Source of the DNA: Saccharomycopsis crataegensis
Taxonomy: Eukaryota > Ascomycota > Saccharomycetes > Ascoideales > Saccharomycopsidaceae
DNA length: 64,000 bases
Direction of reading: 5' to 3'
NCBI RefSeq assembly: GCF_037102585.1
Contig: NW_027043820.1
Location: 2,328,501 to 2,392,500 of the forward strand
The notes under the pieces were generated by a model, which saw nothing but the letters and a program-made list of their open reading frames with translations, did not search any database and was not told where the DNA came from. A program made the position numbers and the translations under genes. Numbering within the stretch: position 1 is the first letter of the stretch; every line of letters begins with the position of its first letter. Of the stretch, positions 20,063 to 29,769 are shown piece by piece.

Positions 20063-21382
20063 ATGAATGAAAAAAGCTCAGCAGATATTCCTACCGCTAA
20101 TAATTATATCCCATATTCCCAGGAAGAGGTATGGCGGCTCACGGAAAAGCTTCTGAAACATCTTGGTCCAGAATACGTATCCAAGCGCTCTAATGGTGCT
20201 GCGGGAATGGTATCATACATTGAAGGGTGGAAGGCATTCAATCTTGCCAATCTTGTGTTTGGATTCAATGGATGGAGTAGTGAGCTCAAGAGCACCAGTG
20301 TGGATTATGTTGATATCAAAAAGGAGACGAATGCCATATCTGTGGGGTTGAGCGTGGTGGTTCGGGTGACCATTAGAGATGGTACCTACCATGAAGACAT
20401 TGGTTATGGAAGCGTAGAAAACGGAAGATCCAAATCAGGAGCATTTGAGAAAGCTAAGAAACAGGCGATAACTGACGGCATGAAGCGCTGCTTGCGTTAT
20501 TTCGGCAACGCTTTAGGGAATTGTTTATATGACAAGGATTACTTGAAGTATATTGCCAAAGCTAAGGTGAAACCAAAGACTTTTAATGAAGATGAACTTC
20601 TTAGAGACACAGGGGTTCTTGGAAATAATCCTTTGAAGAAAATTGAAAATAACGCTTTTGTGATACAGGCTAATAATCTTCCTCTTTCTTCTTCTCCTCC
20701 TCCTCCTCCTCCTCAGAAACAACTACCACAGCAGCGACCACCGCTACAGAGACAACATGGACAATCACCGCAGCAATACCAAAATATGAAAAACTTACCA
20801 ATTCAAAAAAAGCCGGCAGCACAAAATCAGCACCCTCAGATCAGAACTCCAACCGCCGTACCAAAAGTATCACCAACCGCTGCTGCCGCAGCGGCTGCTA
20901 AGAATGATTTTCTTACCTCATCTATTTTTGATGATTCAATGGACGATGATAATTTTGACGGATTTAATGATCTTGATGATTATGAATTAGCACTTATTGA
21001 TGCGAATGGAGGGGAATCAAACCATGGATCTAGTGCTAACAGTAGATCTGTTGCTCACTCGAATGATAATCGTATAAATAAGGATGTCAAGGATAGCAAG
21101 GCGAGCACCTTGGAAAACAACGTGAGTACTCCTACAGAAGTTCCGATGAATGTAACATTTTTCAGTGCTAAAGCTGCCAATGATGTCCAGTCGAACGTTA
21201 ATCTTCTGTCAGACAAGTTATTTAAAGTAAATAACCAATCTGGATCATCTTTGAAGCGAACTCTTGATCAGTCCAAATCTACACCTGTTAAAAGAATAGG
21301 AATTGACAGACATCCAGTATATCCTCGAAGTAATCATAGCGGGCATAGTGGAGGGATTAAAAAACCTGGGCCCTTGCGATAG
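20063..21382 (+). CDS. RAD52: RAD52, recombination mediator
   Basis: 439 aa, ATG start. Rad52 anneals single strands and loads Rad51 onto RPA-coated DNA in homologous recombination. The conserved DNA-binding and ring-forming region is at about 20-180: GPEYVSKRSNGAAGMVSYIEG, NLANLVFGFNGWS, GYGSVEN and KKQAITDGMKRCLRYFGNALG. A proline- and glutamine-rich linker follows. An acidic patch with DDDNFDGFNDLDDYELA near 292-315 matches the RPA-binding segment. FFSAKAAND at about 366 resembles the FxxA Rad51-binding motif. The presence of the C-terminal mediator half argues for Rad52 rather than Rad59. Length is close to S. cerevisiae Rad52 (471 aa). Confidence 0.96.
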   Translation: MNEKSSADIPTANNYIPYSQEEVWRLTEKLLKHLGPEYVSKRSNGAAGMVSYIEGWKAFNLANLVFGFNGWSSELKSTSVDYVDIKKETNAISVGLSVVVRVTIRDGTYHEDIGYGSVENGRSKSGAFEKAKKQAITDGMKRCLRYFGNALGNCLYDKDYLKYIAKAKVKPKTFNEDELLRDTGVLGNNPLKKIENNAFVIQANNLPLSSSPPPPPPQKQLPQQRPPLQRQHGQSPQQYQNMKNLPIQKKPAAQNQHPQIRTPTAVPKVSPTAAAAAAAKNDFLTSSIFDDSMDDDNFDGFNDLDDYELALIDANGGESNHGSSANSRSVAHSNDNRINKDVKDSKASTLENNVSTPTEVPMNVTFFSAKAANDVQSNVNLLSDKLFKVNNQSGSSLKRTLDQSKSTPVKRIGIDRHPVYPRSNHSGHSGGIKKPGPLR

Positions 21383-21940
21383 ACTCAATAGGTTTAATGG
21401 TTGATTAAATGACATGGGCTTGACCCAGTGAACCAATTTTGATGTCTGTACTTATAAATTAATGTTTAGTTAATCTAATGGAACGGTTGCAGTGGAATTG
21501 AAGGAAATTTATTAGTCATTATGTATCATTAAAAAGATATAACAAAAGTATTGTAAAAAAAAAAAAAAGAAAAAACAGCCTGGAATCAAAATATTCAGAA
21601 CAAGGGAAGAAAAAGGATATATTTGACAATAGGATGTTCATTCATAATTATCAAAACCTTTCTATTGATCCTGTTCAATAAACCCCGAGGAATTCTTTGT
21701 CTTCTCAAAATGTTCGGAAAAATACTTTTAAAAATAAGAAATGTTCCATAGAATAGATTATTCTTTATTCTTTTTCCCTAATCCTCAACTAACAACCTTG
21801 TGATATATGTGCCCGTATTACTATGTAAAAAAAAAAATATAAAATTTATGAAGTATCCCCATTTGCTTGAAAAAATAATAATGATAATAATAATAATAAC
21901 TCATAATTGAAAACTGCTATTACTGCTATCTTCCTTGATG
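21383..21940. other. convergent intergenic RAD52/SSK1, no gene seen
   Basis: AT-rich 3' regions with poly-A runs and an (ATA)n stretch near 21885-21902. Confidence 0.5.
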
Positions 21941-23203
21941 CTATAGTTGTTGTTTTGGTTGTTTTGGCTGTTGCTGATGCTGCTGCTGCTGAACTTGCCA
22001 AAGAAGTCTTCTTAGTCGGTTGTCAATTCTTGCCTGCGTAAGACTGTCTTTAGTTTTAGCAGCCGAGTTGGCAGATGAAGAAGATATGGCAGCGGAGTTT
22101 GTGGTCATACAAGTTTGTCTGCGACTGACCCCTTCCCAATCATCGAAATTGATTAAAGCTTGCATACAGCCCCATTCGGCAAACTTCTTACCTAACCAAA
22201 GTAAATTCACTGGCTTGACCAAAAAATCATTACACCCCGCCGCTAATGCATTGTCTCGATCCTCGGTGAAGGAATTGGCGGTCAAGGCGACAATGATTAC
22301 TGGCTGCTTGAATTTCAGGACCTCTAGTTTATCTGAGGATGTTTGATCAGTCAATGGATTAGGAGAATCTTCTCTTTTGAGTTCTTCGGCAATGACTGAA
22401 TCCGTGGTGGTAGCAGGGAAAGTGGAAGAAGAAGAAGAAGAAGAAGATGATGATGAGGATGATGATGATGATGATGGTAGTAGTGGTTTGGATTCTGGAG
22501 CCTTAGAGGATTTGCTCGTCTTGGAGTCCAGTGATCCATGTGAGCTGGTTGGTGGTGACAGAGTATTATTGATCATCTTTTGAGCCAAATGATGAATTTC
22601 TTTATGATTTGACACCCCAACACCATTTACCGACTCCAATCTTCGAATTTCTTTGGCACAATAAATCCCACTAATAAATGGTAATTGGATATCCATTAGA
22701 ATTAATTGGTAGCCCCCTTTTCTCCATTCTTTTAAGGCATCTCGACCATTAGAGATCAATGTAAAAGTGATATTATTTTTTCTTAAGAAATTGGACAAAA
22801 TAATCTGGTTAATAACATTATCTTCGACAACTAGGACTTTAATTTTTGGTAACACATTATTGTTGGGGAAGATTTTTGCTTGAAAGCCTTTTTCCAACGC
22901 AGATAAAGATACCTCCTCATTGTATGTTTGGTTCATCATAGTCGAAGTTTTGGAGATCGTGAACGATTTTCTTGCTGATAGTTGGTTGTTGATGGTTGTA
23001 TTTACTTCTCTAGCCTTACTTTGGCCAATAGCTGATGATAAAGTCGGCGATGTGCTACTGCTACTGCTGCTGTTATTATTATTGTTGTTGGTTTTACCAT
23101 TGCTGCTGGTAGCGCTGCTACTTTGCGGCGAGCTTAAGTTAGGTGATTTTGTCTTTTGATTGATATTGTCATCTCCTGGATGAATTGTCGGTTCCAGCGC
23201 CAT
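21941..23203 (-). CDS. SSK1: SSK1, response regulator of the HOG osmostress pathway
   Basis: 420 aa, ATG start. Ssk1 receives phosphate from the Sln1-Ypd1 relay; when unphosphorylated it activates Ssk2/Ssk22 upstream of Hog1. The receiver domain starts near 121 (KVLVVEDN, acidic pair Glu127/Asp128), has phosphoacceptor Asp171 in LILMDIQLP, Thr309 in VALTANS and Lys331 in FLVKPVN. EWGCMQALINFDDWEG right after it is typical of Ssk1. A Ser-rich insert, including a run of 18 Ser at about 244-261, splits the receiver between residues ~190 and ~300. The N-terminus is only ~120 residues of Ser/Asn-rich sequence, so the protein is much shorter than S. cerevisiae Ssk1 (712 aa). The C-terminus is Gln-rich. 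Confidence 0.93.
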   Translation of the reverse strand: MALEPTIHPGDDNINQKTKSPNLSSPQSSSATSSNGKTNNNNNNSSSSSSTSPTLSSAIGQSKAREVNTTINNQLSARKSFTISKTSTMMNQTYNEEVSLSALEKGFQAKIFPNNNVLPKIKVLVVEDNVINQIILSNFLRKNNITFTLISNGRDALKEWRKGGYQLILMDIQLPFISGIYCAKEIRRLESVNGVGVSNHKEIHHLAQKMINNTLSPPTSSHGSLDSKTSKSSKAPESKPLLPSSSSSSSSSSSSSSSSSTFPATTTDSVIAEELKREDSPNPLTDQTSSDKLEVLKFKQPVIIVALTANSFTEDRDNALAAGCNDFLVKPVNLLWLGKKFAEWGCMQALINFDDWEGVSRRQTCMTTNSAAISSSSANSAAKTKDSLTQARIDNRLRRLLWQVQQQQHQQQPKQPKQQL

Positions 23204-24737
23204 ATTATTGGTGGATTGTCTTCAATTATTGATAATTTTTGAAATTGATGTTTTTTGGTTGTATTCCAGTAGGAATTGTATAGTTCATACAGCCAAATGA
23301 ATGTTTATTTTAACAGCTTGTTATTCTTCCTGGTATCTTGGTGTTCTTGTTGTCACCTCCACGTTTCTTGTGTTTGTTATATTCTTCAGTCTCGGTACCT
23401 GCTTCCTGTTCGTCTTGTTTTGTTTATCTATTTATCGTTTCCTCTTCTTCCACTGTTTCTCTTCCTCTTCTTTTCCTTCTTTTCAGGGTCTGTTTCTCCT
23501 TGAATAGGATTTTGAAAAAAAAAAAATCAAATGAGGTGTGGAAAATGAAAATTAATAGATTTATAATGTGCTTGTCGATGCTTCCCAAAGAAAAGTTTAG
23601 TTTAGTGGTTTTTTTTTCCCCTTCAGAAAGTAAAGGCAGCTCTTTGGTTACCCGGGCGTATAAAGGCCATGCGACTATAAAGCAGAGGTTCCCACAACCA
23701 CGGGAACTTTGACAGATTGTATTTTTAAGCATGCCTGCAAAATAAAAAAAAAAAAAAAAAAAAAACAAGATTATATTTGCGGCGGTTGATAAAAGAATAA
23801 TAGTTCTCTATTAACCGAGATCTCCGTGTACATCTATTGTTGCTTGTTTCTTTTATTCCGTCGGTTGCTATGAGAACAATAGCATGGAAGAACACACGTG
23901 CAGCACGAGAAGTACAGGACGAGGAACAAGACGAAGAAGGAGAAGGCAAAGAAGACGAACAAGAACAGGCAGGAATGAGAGAAAAATAGTTATAGAATGA
24001 TGATATAGAAGAGAATTTTATCCTGATCATTCGTGTGGGAATGGTCAAAGATATCTGGTCAACTGGTCTATCTGTGTTTTGTGCAACTGATTAGCAGCGC
24101 CTTCTTTTTCCTCGTCTTGATCTTCTGCTTCTCGTGCTTCCACAGGCAGGCACTATTAGCGCCTTACTGAGATAACAGTTTCTTACACTATAAAAACACT
24201 ATAGTGATGTCATGCTCATTTCATATTCATCTACGGAGACATTTATTTTCCGTAGTGCTGGGAAAATCATCCACTATTGTTAGCTTTCTGCCCACCCATC
24301 TATCGACCAGTCACGCTTAACAACCACACCCAACAACACCATCATTCATCGGGAATACCATACCTCCCATAGCGCCATCAATTATCGATCCATCGCTGAA
24401 TAATAATAGAAAAGAAGCGAAGCAGAAATTGTGTCATTAGCCAAGAGTCTCATGTGGGGGTACAGTGATCACTGCAGAAACACCCTCTTATTCGTCAAGC
24501 GGGGCTTCTACACTGAGGTGCAGTACTTATACTCCCGAGTTTGCTGGTCCTTTTTTCTTCTTAACATTCCGGATTCTTATTTCTCTATCATTTTCAATTA
24601 ACTGCTATACAAAAGTAACAAAAAGGAAAGGTCTTTACAGTGCATTCAGTCGCTTATAATTCATTATACAAATAAGCTTTTATTACTGCTGCATAATTAC
24701 TTTTTTTTTTGCCTTTTTTTACCCCAAGTTATCACCG
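23204..24737. other. long divergent promoter region SSK1/ENA pump
   Basis: About 1.5 kb with pyrimidine-rich and purine-rich strand-asymmetric stretches (23400-23490, 23880-23990) and a poly-A run near 23743-23765. No gene is visible. The ENA frame is open back to 24660 without an ATG. I see no clear GTATGT-like donor between 24060 and 24740 that could supply an upstream exon. Confidence 0.5.
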
Positions 24738-27700
24738 TTGAAAATTTCCTCTAACAAAGAATCCATCAATCGCACCGAGCATGGTGACCCTCATGCTCAT
24801 GACTTCAGCAAAGCATCGATCTACGATAATGAGCCTTATCGGTTGAGTGTCGAACAGTGTGTTGAGTTATACCATACTGACCTTGATAATGGGTTGCATG
24901 AGTCAAAAATTGACAGCTTGATCCATCAGTATGGCGCTAATAATTTAGGCGATGACCACACTATCTCCTACATGGGGATTCTTGCCCACCAACTTTTCAA
25001 CGCCATGGTACTTGTATTAATCATCTCTATGGTTATTACCTTTTGCATTAAAGATTGGATTTCCGCTGGGGTTATTGCATTTGTGGTATTCATCAATGTG
25101 TTCGTCGGCTTTATCCAAGAAATTAAGGCCGAAAAAACCATGGGGTCCTTGCGCTCATTGAGCTCCCCTTCAGCTACCGTCATTAGAAGTGGAAACACCT
25201 GCACCATCAATGCAGAAGAATTGGTTCCTGGTGATATTGTCAAGATTAGCGTGGGTGACACCATTCCAGCGGATTTGCGTTTGGCCAATGGCATAAATTT
25301 TGAAACCGATGAGGCTTTGTTAACCGGAGAGTCTTTACCAGTTGCTAAAAATCCTGAAAAAGTTTATATGGGCGAAGAAGCTGTTCCTGTTGGTGATCGC
25401 TTAAACATTGCCTATTCTTCTTCAGTGGTTACGAAAGGCCGTGCCACCGGAATTGTCGTGGCCACCGGCTTGCACCAGGAAATTGGGAAGATCGCTGATT
25501 CTTTGAAATCATCCGATGAGGATATTATTGTAAAACCATCTGCTGAAATATCTACCTCAAAGGCTTTTGCTAAAACATTCTTAAATATTATCCAAAATGT
25601 TTTGGGAACTAACGTGGGAACTCCATTACAACGGAAATTGTCTTGGATGGCAATCCTTCTTTTTTTTGTTGCAGTTGTCTTTGCAATTATTGTCATGGCG
25701 TCACATAAGATGGTCGTCAATACCACTGTCGCCATTTATGCCATTTGTGTGGCCTTATCAATGATTCCATCATCCCTTGTTGTGGTTTTGACTATCACTA
25801 TGGCAGTTGGCGCTGAAGTCATGGTTACCAAAAACGTTATTGTTCGAAAGCTTGATTCTCTTGAAGCATTGGGAGGAATCGATGATATTTGTTCAGATAA
25901 AACCGGGACATTGACTTTAGGGAAAATGATTGTGAAAAAAGTTTGGGTCTCCACTGTTGGAACGTATGTGGTGAACGATTGTACCGAAGTTTATGACCCA
26001 ACGGTTGGCACAGTGGGGTTCCATCCTGCTTCTCCAAAACAAATTGATGAGATGAGCAATAGACCAAAGTTTGATTCCGAAGTGAGTTATCCTAATATTT
26101 TTAGAAAATGGATAACTGCTGCAACCTTGGCTAATGTGGCATCAGTTTATAAGATTGAAGACAAATGGGAAGCCCAGGGAGATGCCACAGAAACTGCAAT
26201 TTGTGTGTTTACCAAGAGATTAGGTTATGAGAGGGCAGAAATTATTGAATCACAAAATTTGGAGCACTTGTCAGAATTTCCTTTTGATTCATCGATCAAG
26301 AGAATGTCTTCAGTTTATGGTACTGAAAAGGAAGCGACAGTTTATACTAAGGGTGCAGTGGAACGGATTCTTGAAAGATGTGATAATTGGTACGGTACTG
26401 ACCCACAACAAGAAACACTTGTGCCATTAACTGCTGATGATAAGGCATTGATTGAAGAAAACATGGACACCCTTTCCAAAGAAGGTCTTAGAGTGTTGGC
26501 ATTTGCAGAACGCTCAATTGATACCGCAGAATCTCTTGAAGATCGTGACACTGTTGAATCGGGGCTCACATTTCTTGGTTTGGTTGGTATTTATGATCCT
26601 CCTCGTCCAGAAACCAAAGATTCGGTTCGTCTTTGCCACAATGCTGGAATCAATGTCCATATGTTGACAGGTGATATGTTGGGTACCGCCAGAGCCATTG
26701 CCAAAGAAGTGGGGATTCTCCCATCGAACTTGTACCATTATTCTCAGGAAGTCAAAGATGCTATGTGTATGACAGCCACCCAATTTGATGGACTCTCAAA
26801 TGATGAAATTGATAGATTACCAGTGTTGCCACTCGTTATTGCTAGATGTGCTCCCCAAACTAAAGTTCGTATGATTGAAGCTTTGCATCGCCGCGGGAAA
26901 TTTTGTGCCATGACTGGTGATGGGGTGAATGATTCGCCATCCTTGAAGAAAGCTGATGTTGGGATTGCTATGGGTCTCAATGGCTCAGATGTTGCTAAGG
27001 ATGCTGCTGATCTTGTGTTGACAGATGATAATTTTGCCTCTATCTTGCACGCTATTGAAGAAGGTCGCCGAATGTCCAGTAACATTCAAAAATTTGTTTT
27101 ACAATTGCTTGCTCAAAATGTTGCCCAAGCGTTGTACTTGCTCGTGGGTTTGGCGTTTGTTGATAGCGAAGGTTACTCAGTATTCCCATTATCACCAGTT
27201 GAAGTGCTTTGGATCATTGTTGTGACTTCTTGTTTCCCAGCCATGGGATTGGGGCAAGAACAAGCCAGTGATGATATTCTTGAGTTGCCACCAAACAAGA
27301 GAACATTTACCAAAGAGTTGGTGATTGATATGTTTGTTTACGGTGCCTGGATGGCTCTTTGTTGCATGGTTATGTTTGTTTGCGTGATTTATGGCATTGG
27401 AAATGGCGATTTGGGCGAAACTTGTAATGTCAACAGTCATGGGTGTGGTTTAGTGTTTGAAGGTCGTTCTACAGCATTTGCCGGATTCACTTGGTGTGCC
27501 TTATTATTGGCATGGGAATGCATTCACATGAGATATTCATTCTTCAATATGAGACCCGAATCCGAAGATTCGTGGTATGTTTCCTTGGCAAGAGATCTTT
27601 GGGCAAACCAATTTTTGTTATGGTCAATTGTTCTTGCTAGTGTTTCGGTGTTCCCAGTTATTTATATTCCTGTTATCAATGAGAAGGTATTTTTGCATGG

Positions 27701-27911
27701 GCCAATTGGACGCGAATGGGGGATTGCAGTAGCTCTCACTATTGTATTCCTCGTTGGGTGTGAGGGTTGGAAATGGGCAAAGAGAGTTTACTTCAGAAGA
27801 AAAAGTCCAAGAATATATAAGGATAAGGAAAGTATTGACCCATTTTCTGAGTTTTCCAGCATCATGACTAAACTGGGAACTTCCATTCAAATGCAAAGAG
27901 ATATCGCTTAG
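24738..27911 (+). CDS. ENA: ENA-type P-type Na+(Li+/K+) export ATPase, start unclear
   Basis: Type IID P-ATPase that expels Na+ and Li+ at the plasma membrane. The reading frame from 24738 gives 1057 codons. The N-terminal cation-ATPase segment (YRLSVEQCVELYHTDLDNGL) is followed by the actuator motif DEALLTGESLPV, the phosphorylation site CSDKTGTLT (Asp387 in this numbering), KGAVERIL, MLTGD and TGDGVNDSPSLKKADVGIAMG. About ten membrane segments are present, and VLWIIVVTSCFPAMGLG and FPVVYIPVIN-like blocks match yeast Ena proteins closely. Oddity: the codon at 24738 is TTG. No ATG lies between it and the upstream stop at 24657, and the first in-frame ATG (24972, codon 79) would remove the conserved N-terminal segment. 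A small upstream exon, non-AUG initiation or a sequence error must explain this. Confidence 0.93.
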   Translation: MKISSNKESINRTEHGDPHAHDFSKASIYDNEPYRLSVEQCVELYHTDLDNGLHESKIDSLIHQYGANNLGDDHTISYMGILAHQLFNAMVLVLIISMVITFCIKDWISAGVIAFVVFINVFVGFIQEIKAEKTMGSLRSLSSPSATVIRSGNTCTINAEELVPGDIVKISVGDTIPADLRLANGINFETDEALLTGESLPVAKNPEKVYMGEEAVPVGDRLNIAYSSSVVTKGRATGIVVATGLHQEIGKIADSLKSSDEDIIVKPSAEISTSKAFAKTFLNIIQNVLGTNVGTPLQRKLSWMAILLFFVAVVFAIIVMASHKMVVNTTVAIYAICVALSMIPSSLVVVLTITMAVGAEVMVTKNVIVRKLDSLEALGGIDDICSDKTGTLTLGKMIVKKVWVSTVGTYVVNDCTEVYDPTVGTVGFHPASPKQIDEMSNRPKFDSEVSYPNIFRKWITAATLANVASVYKIEDKWEAQGDATETAICVFTKRLGYERAEIIESQNLEHLSEFPFDSSIKRMSSVYGTEKEATVYTKGAVERILERCDNWYGTDPQQETLVPLTADDKALIEENMDTLSKEGLRVLAFAERSIDTAESLEDRDTVESGLTFLGLVGIYDPPRPETKDSVRLCHNAGINVHMLTGDMLGTARAIAKEVGILPSNLYHYSQEVKDAMCMTATQFDGLSNDEIDRLPVLPLVIARCAPQTKVRMIEALHRRGKFCAMTGDGVNDSPSLKKADVGIAMGLNGSDVAKDAADLVLTDDNFASILHAIEEGRRMSSNIQKFVLQLLAQNVAQALYLLVGLAFVDSEGYSVFPLSPVEVLWIIVVTSCFPAMGLGQEQASDDILELPPNKRTFTKELVIDMFVYGAWMALCCMVMFVCVIYGIGNGDLGETCNVNSHGCGLVFEGRSTAFAGFTWCALLLAWECIHMRYSFFNMRPESEDSWYVSLARDLWANQFLLWSIVLASVSVFPVIYIPVINEKVFLHGPIGREWGIAVALTIVFLVGCEGWKWAKRVYFRRKSPRIYKDKESIDPFSEFSSIMTKLGTSIQMQRDIA

Positions 27912-28191
27912 ATTGATTTATTTTTTACAATTAGTTTTTGATTTTCATATTATGTTTTCTTTTTATCATTACTCCAAACTCCCCAATTAGTTAGTCGCTT
28001 TATATTCAGCAATATATTTAAAAACATTTAAACTGTTAGCGTAACACTTTCTACAAGCTGAGATCCAAAAAAAAAAAATGAAGACATTTGAACATTTACT
28101 GATTAACTACCAATAACATAAAATACAAAAAACAAAAGAACGCAAGAAAACCACATCATTTTTCTTCGGATTAAAATTCATTAATAAACAT

Positions 28192-29321
28192 TCAATCCAA
28201 AGGAAGAATATCAGGAACCGGACCAACAGGGGTGATGCCATGAGGATTGATTTGAGGATGAGATTTGGTATAATGCTTCTTGATGTGATCAAAATTGGTT
28301 GTTTCATGGAAGGCTGGGATATTCCAATACAAATAACGAACATATTTGTGCAAATATGGGAAACCATGTCTGATATCCTTGATATTGCACTTGAAATGTT
28401 GGACATAAACAGGATCAAATCTGACAAGAGTGGTATATAATCTGACATCAGCCTCGGTTAATTCATCACCCACCAAATAGAAACCATCTTTGTTAGGATC
28501 ATTGGCAGCATTATACTTGTTTTTCAAAATCGCTTCAACTTTTTCCAAATGTTCAAATAATGTCTTGACGTGGCTTTCGTACACTTCTTGTTTTGTGGCA
28601 AACCCTGCCTTGTACACCCCATTGTTAATTGTATCATAAATCCAGTTGTTGAGCTCGTCGATCTCCTTACGAAGTGGAACAGGATAAAGGTCAATGGCCT
28701 TTTCTTCCTTGGTCAACACGTCGGAGTCATTAAATGCAGAATTGAAGAATCTAATGATTTCACTACTTTCATTGTTGACAATCGTTTGGTTTTTCTTATC
28801 CCACAAAGTTGGCACTGTGAATCTCCCACCATAGTTTTCATCGGCTTTGAAGTACAAGTCAGATAATCTCTTAAACCCGTAATTTGGTTCCTCGTTGGCT
28901 CCTGGGCATGACTCGTCAGGAGTCTTGAAGCGCCAGCCTTTAGAGTCCATATGCCAATGAACAACAGAAATATCAATCAATTTGTCCAATCCTTTAAGCT
29001 TTCTAGAGATCAAAGTTCTATGGGCCCAAGGACAAGCATAGGAGACGTATAAATGATAACGACCAGCCTCAGGTTCGAACTTCCCGCCTTTCTGTATCAC
29101 ATCTCTAAACAGACTCTGTGGTGATGGTCAGTAACTGATACTAAAAAATGAAATGAAAACACCACTAAGGAAAATAATCAATTATAATACGTACCACTTT
29201 TCTCTTATATTCACCGGTATTATCAGCAAACTTTTGAGTGTCAAATTTGATCTGCCATTTTTGTTAGTATGTGACTTCTTTTAGACGCCCAAACAGAATC
29301 ACCACATACTTTATCGGACAT
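28192..29321 (-). CDS. ECM4: ECM4, omega-class glutathione transferase (GTO2), two introns
   Basis: Spliced protein of 330 aa. Exons on the minus strand: 29321-29310 (MSDK), 29251-29195 (19 codons) and 29115-28192. The joined N-terminus reads MSDK-IKFDTQKF...EYKRKV-SLFRDVIQ, aligning with yeast Ecm4 (its RQVSSFRETIS region) before the conserved GRYHLYVSYACPWAHRT block. Cys51 in ACPWAHR is the omega-class catalytic cysteine. Later blocks YGGRFTVPTLWDKK, VNNESSEIIRF and LTEADVRLYTTLVRFDPVY fit the S-glutathionyl-(hydro)quinone reductase/omega GST family. The enzyme reduces glutathionylated substrates in the cytosol. Without the introns the frame would open at a GTG and lose the start. A CCCCT stress-element word lies upstream at 29492. 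Confidence 0.92.
29116..29194 (-). other. ECM4 intron 2 (79 nt)
   Basis: Minus-strand donor GTACGT, branch-like TACTGAC (29127-29133) and acceptor CAG 11 nt beyond it. Phase 0; removal joins KRKV to SLFRD, restoring family similarity. Confidence 0.88.
29252..29309 (-). other. ECM4 intron 1 (58 nt)
   Basis: Minus-strand donor GTATGT directly after codon 4, branch site TACTAAC (29263-29269) and acceptor CAG 11 nt beyond it. Phase 0. At 58 nt it is unusually short for a yeast intron. Confidence 0.9.
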
Positions 29322-29769
29322 CGCGCGAAAATGATGATTTTGGAATGTTTTTTTAGTATTGTTTCGAATAAACATATATAGAATAGATAGCAAATCAAAT
29401 AAATAAATAGCTCTATGCTGGGGGGAATCGTGGGCCTTTTATAGTGTTTTGCAAGTTTGCGAAATCCTCATTTACAGTTGTGGGGCGGAACCCCCTGAAA
29501 AAGGAAAAATAAAATACACAGCAGGGTTTCCCCCGATTACTAACCACGCCGTAATATGACATGCATGAGGTTCATAATAATTATCAATAGCCATAAGCTT
29601 TAGTAATAACAGTTGCGGATGAAAAAAAAAAAAAAAAAAATCAACAATTTGATAAATCACAGTAAATTACAAATTAACGGTTGCCGAAAAATTAATAAGC
29701 ATAATGAAAAACAGTGCAATTCAATATTGAATACATATTTAATACAATACAATACAAAATAAAGAACAA
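29322..29769. other. ECM4 promoter / UTP7 downstream region
   Basis: Holds GGGG/CCCC words (29418-29423, 29474-29496) including one CCCCT stress-element core, and a poly-A run near 29622-29640. Nothing else is recognisable. Confidence 0.5.

Noticed and set aside
29060-29080. GGTTCGAAC, a B-box-like word
   Set aside because: It encodes the conserved KFEPEAGR segment of ECM4 on the minus strand.
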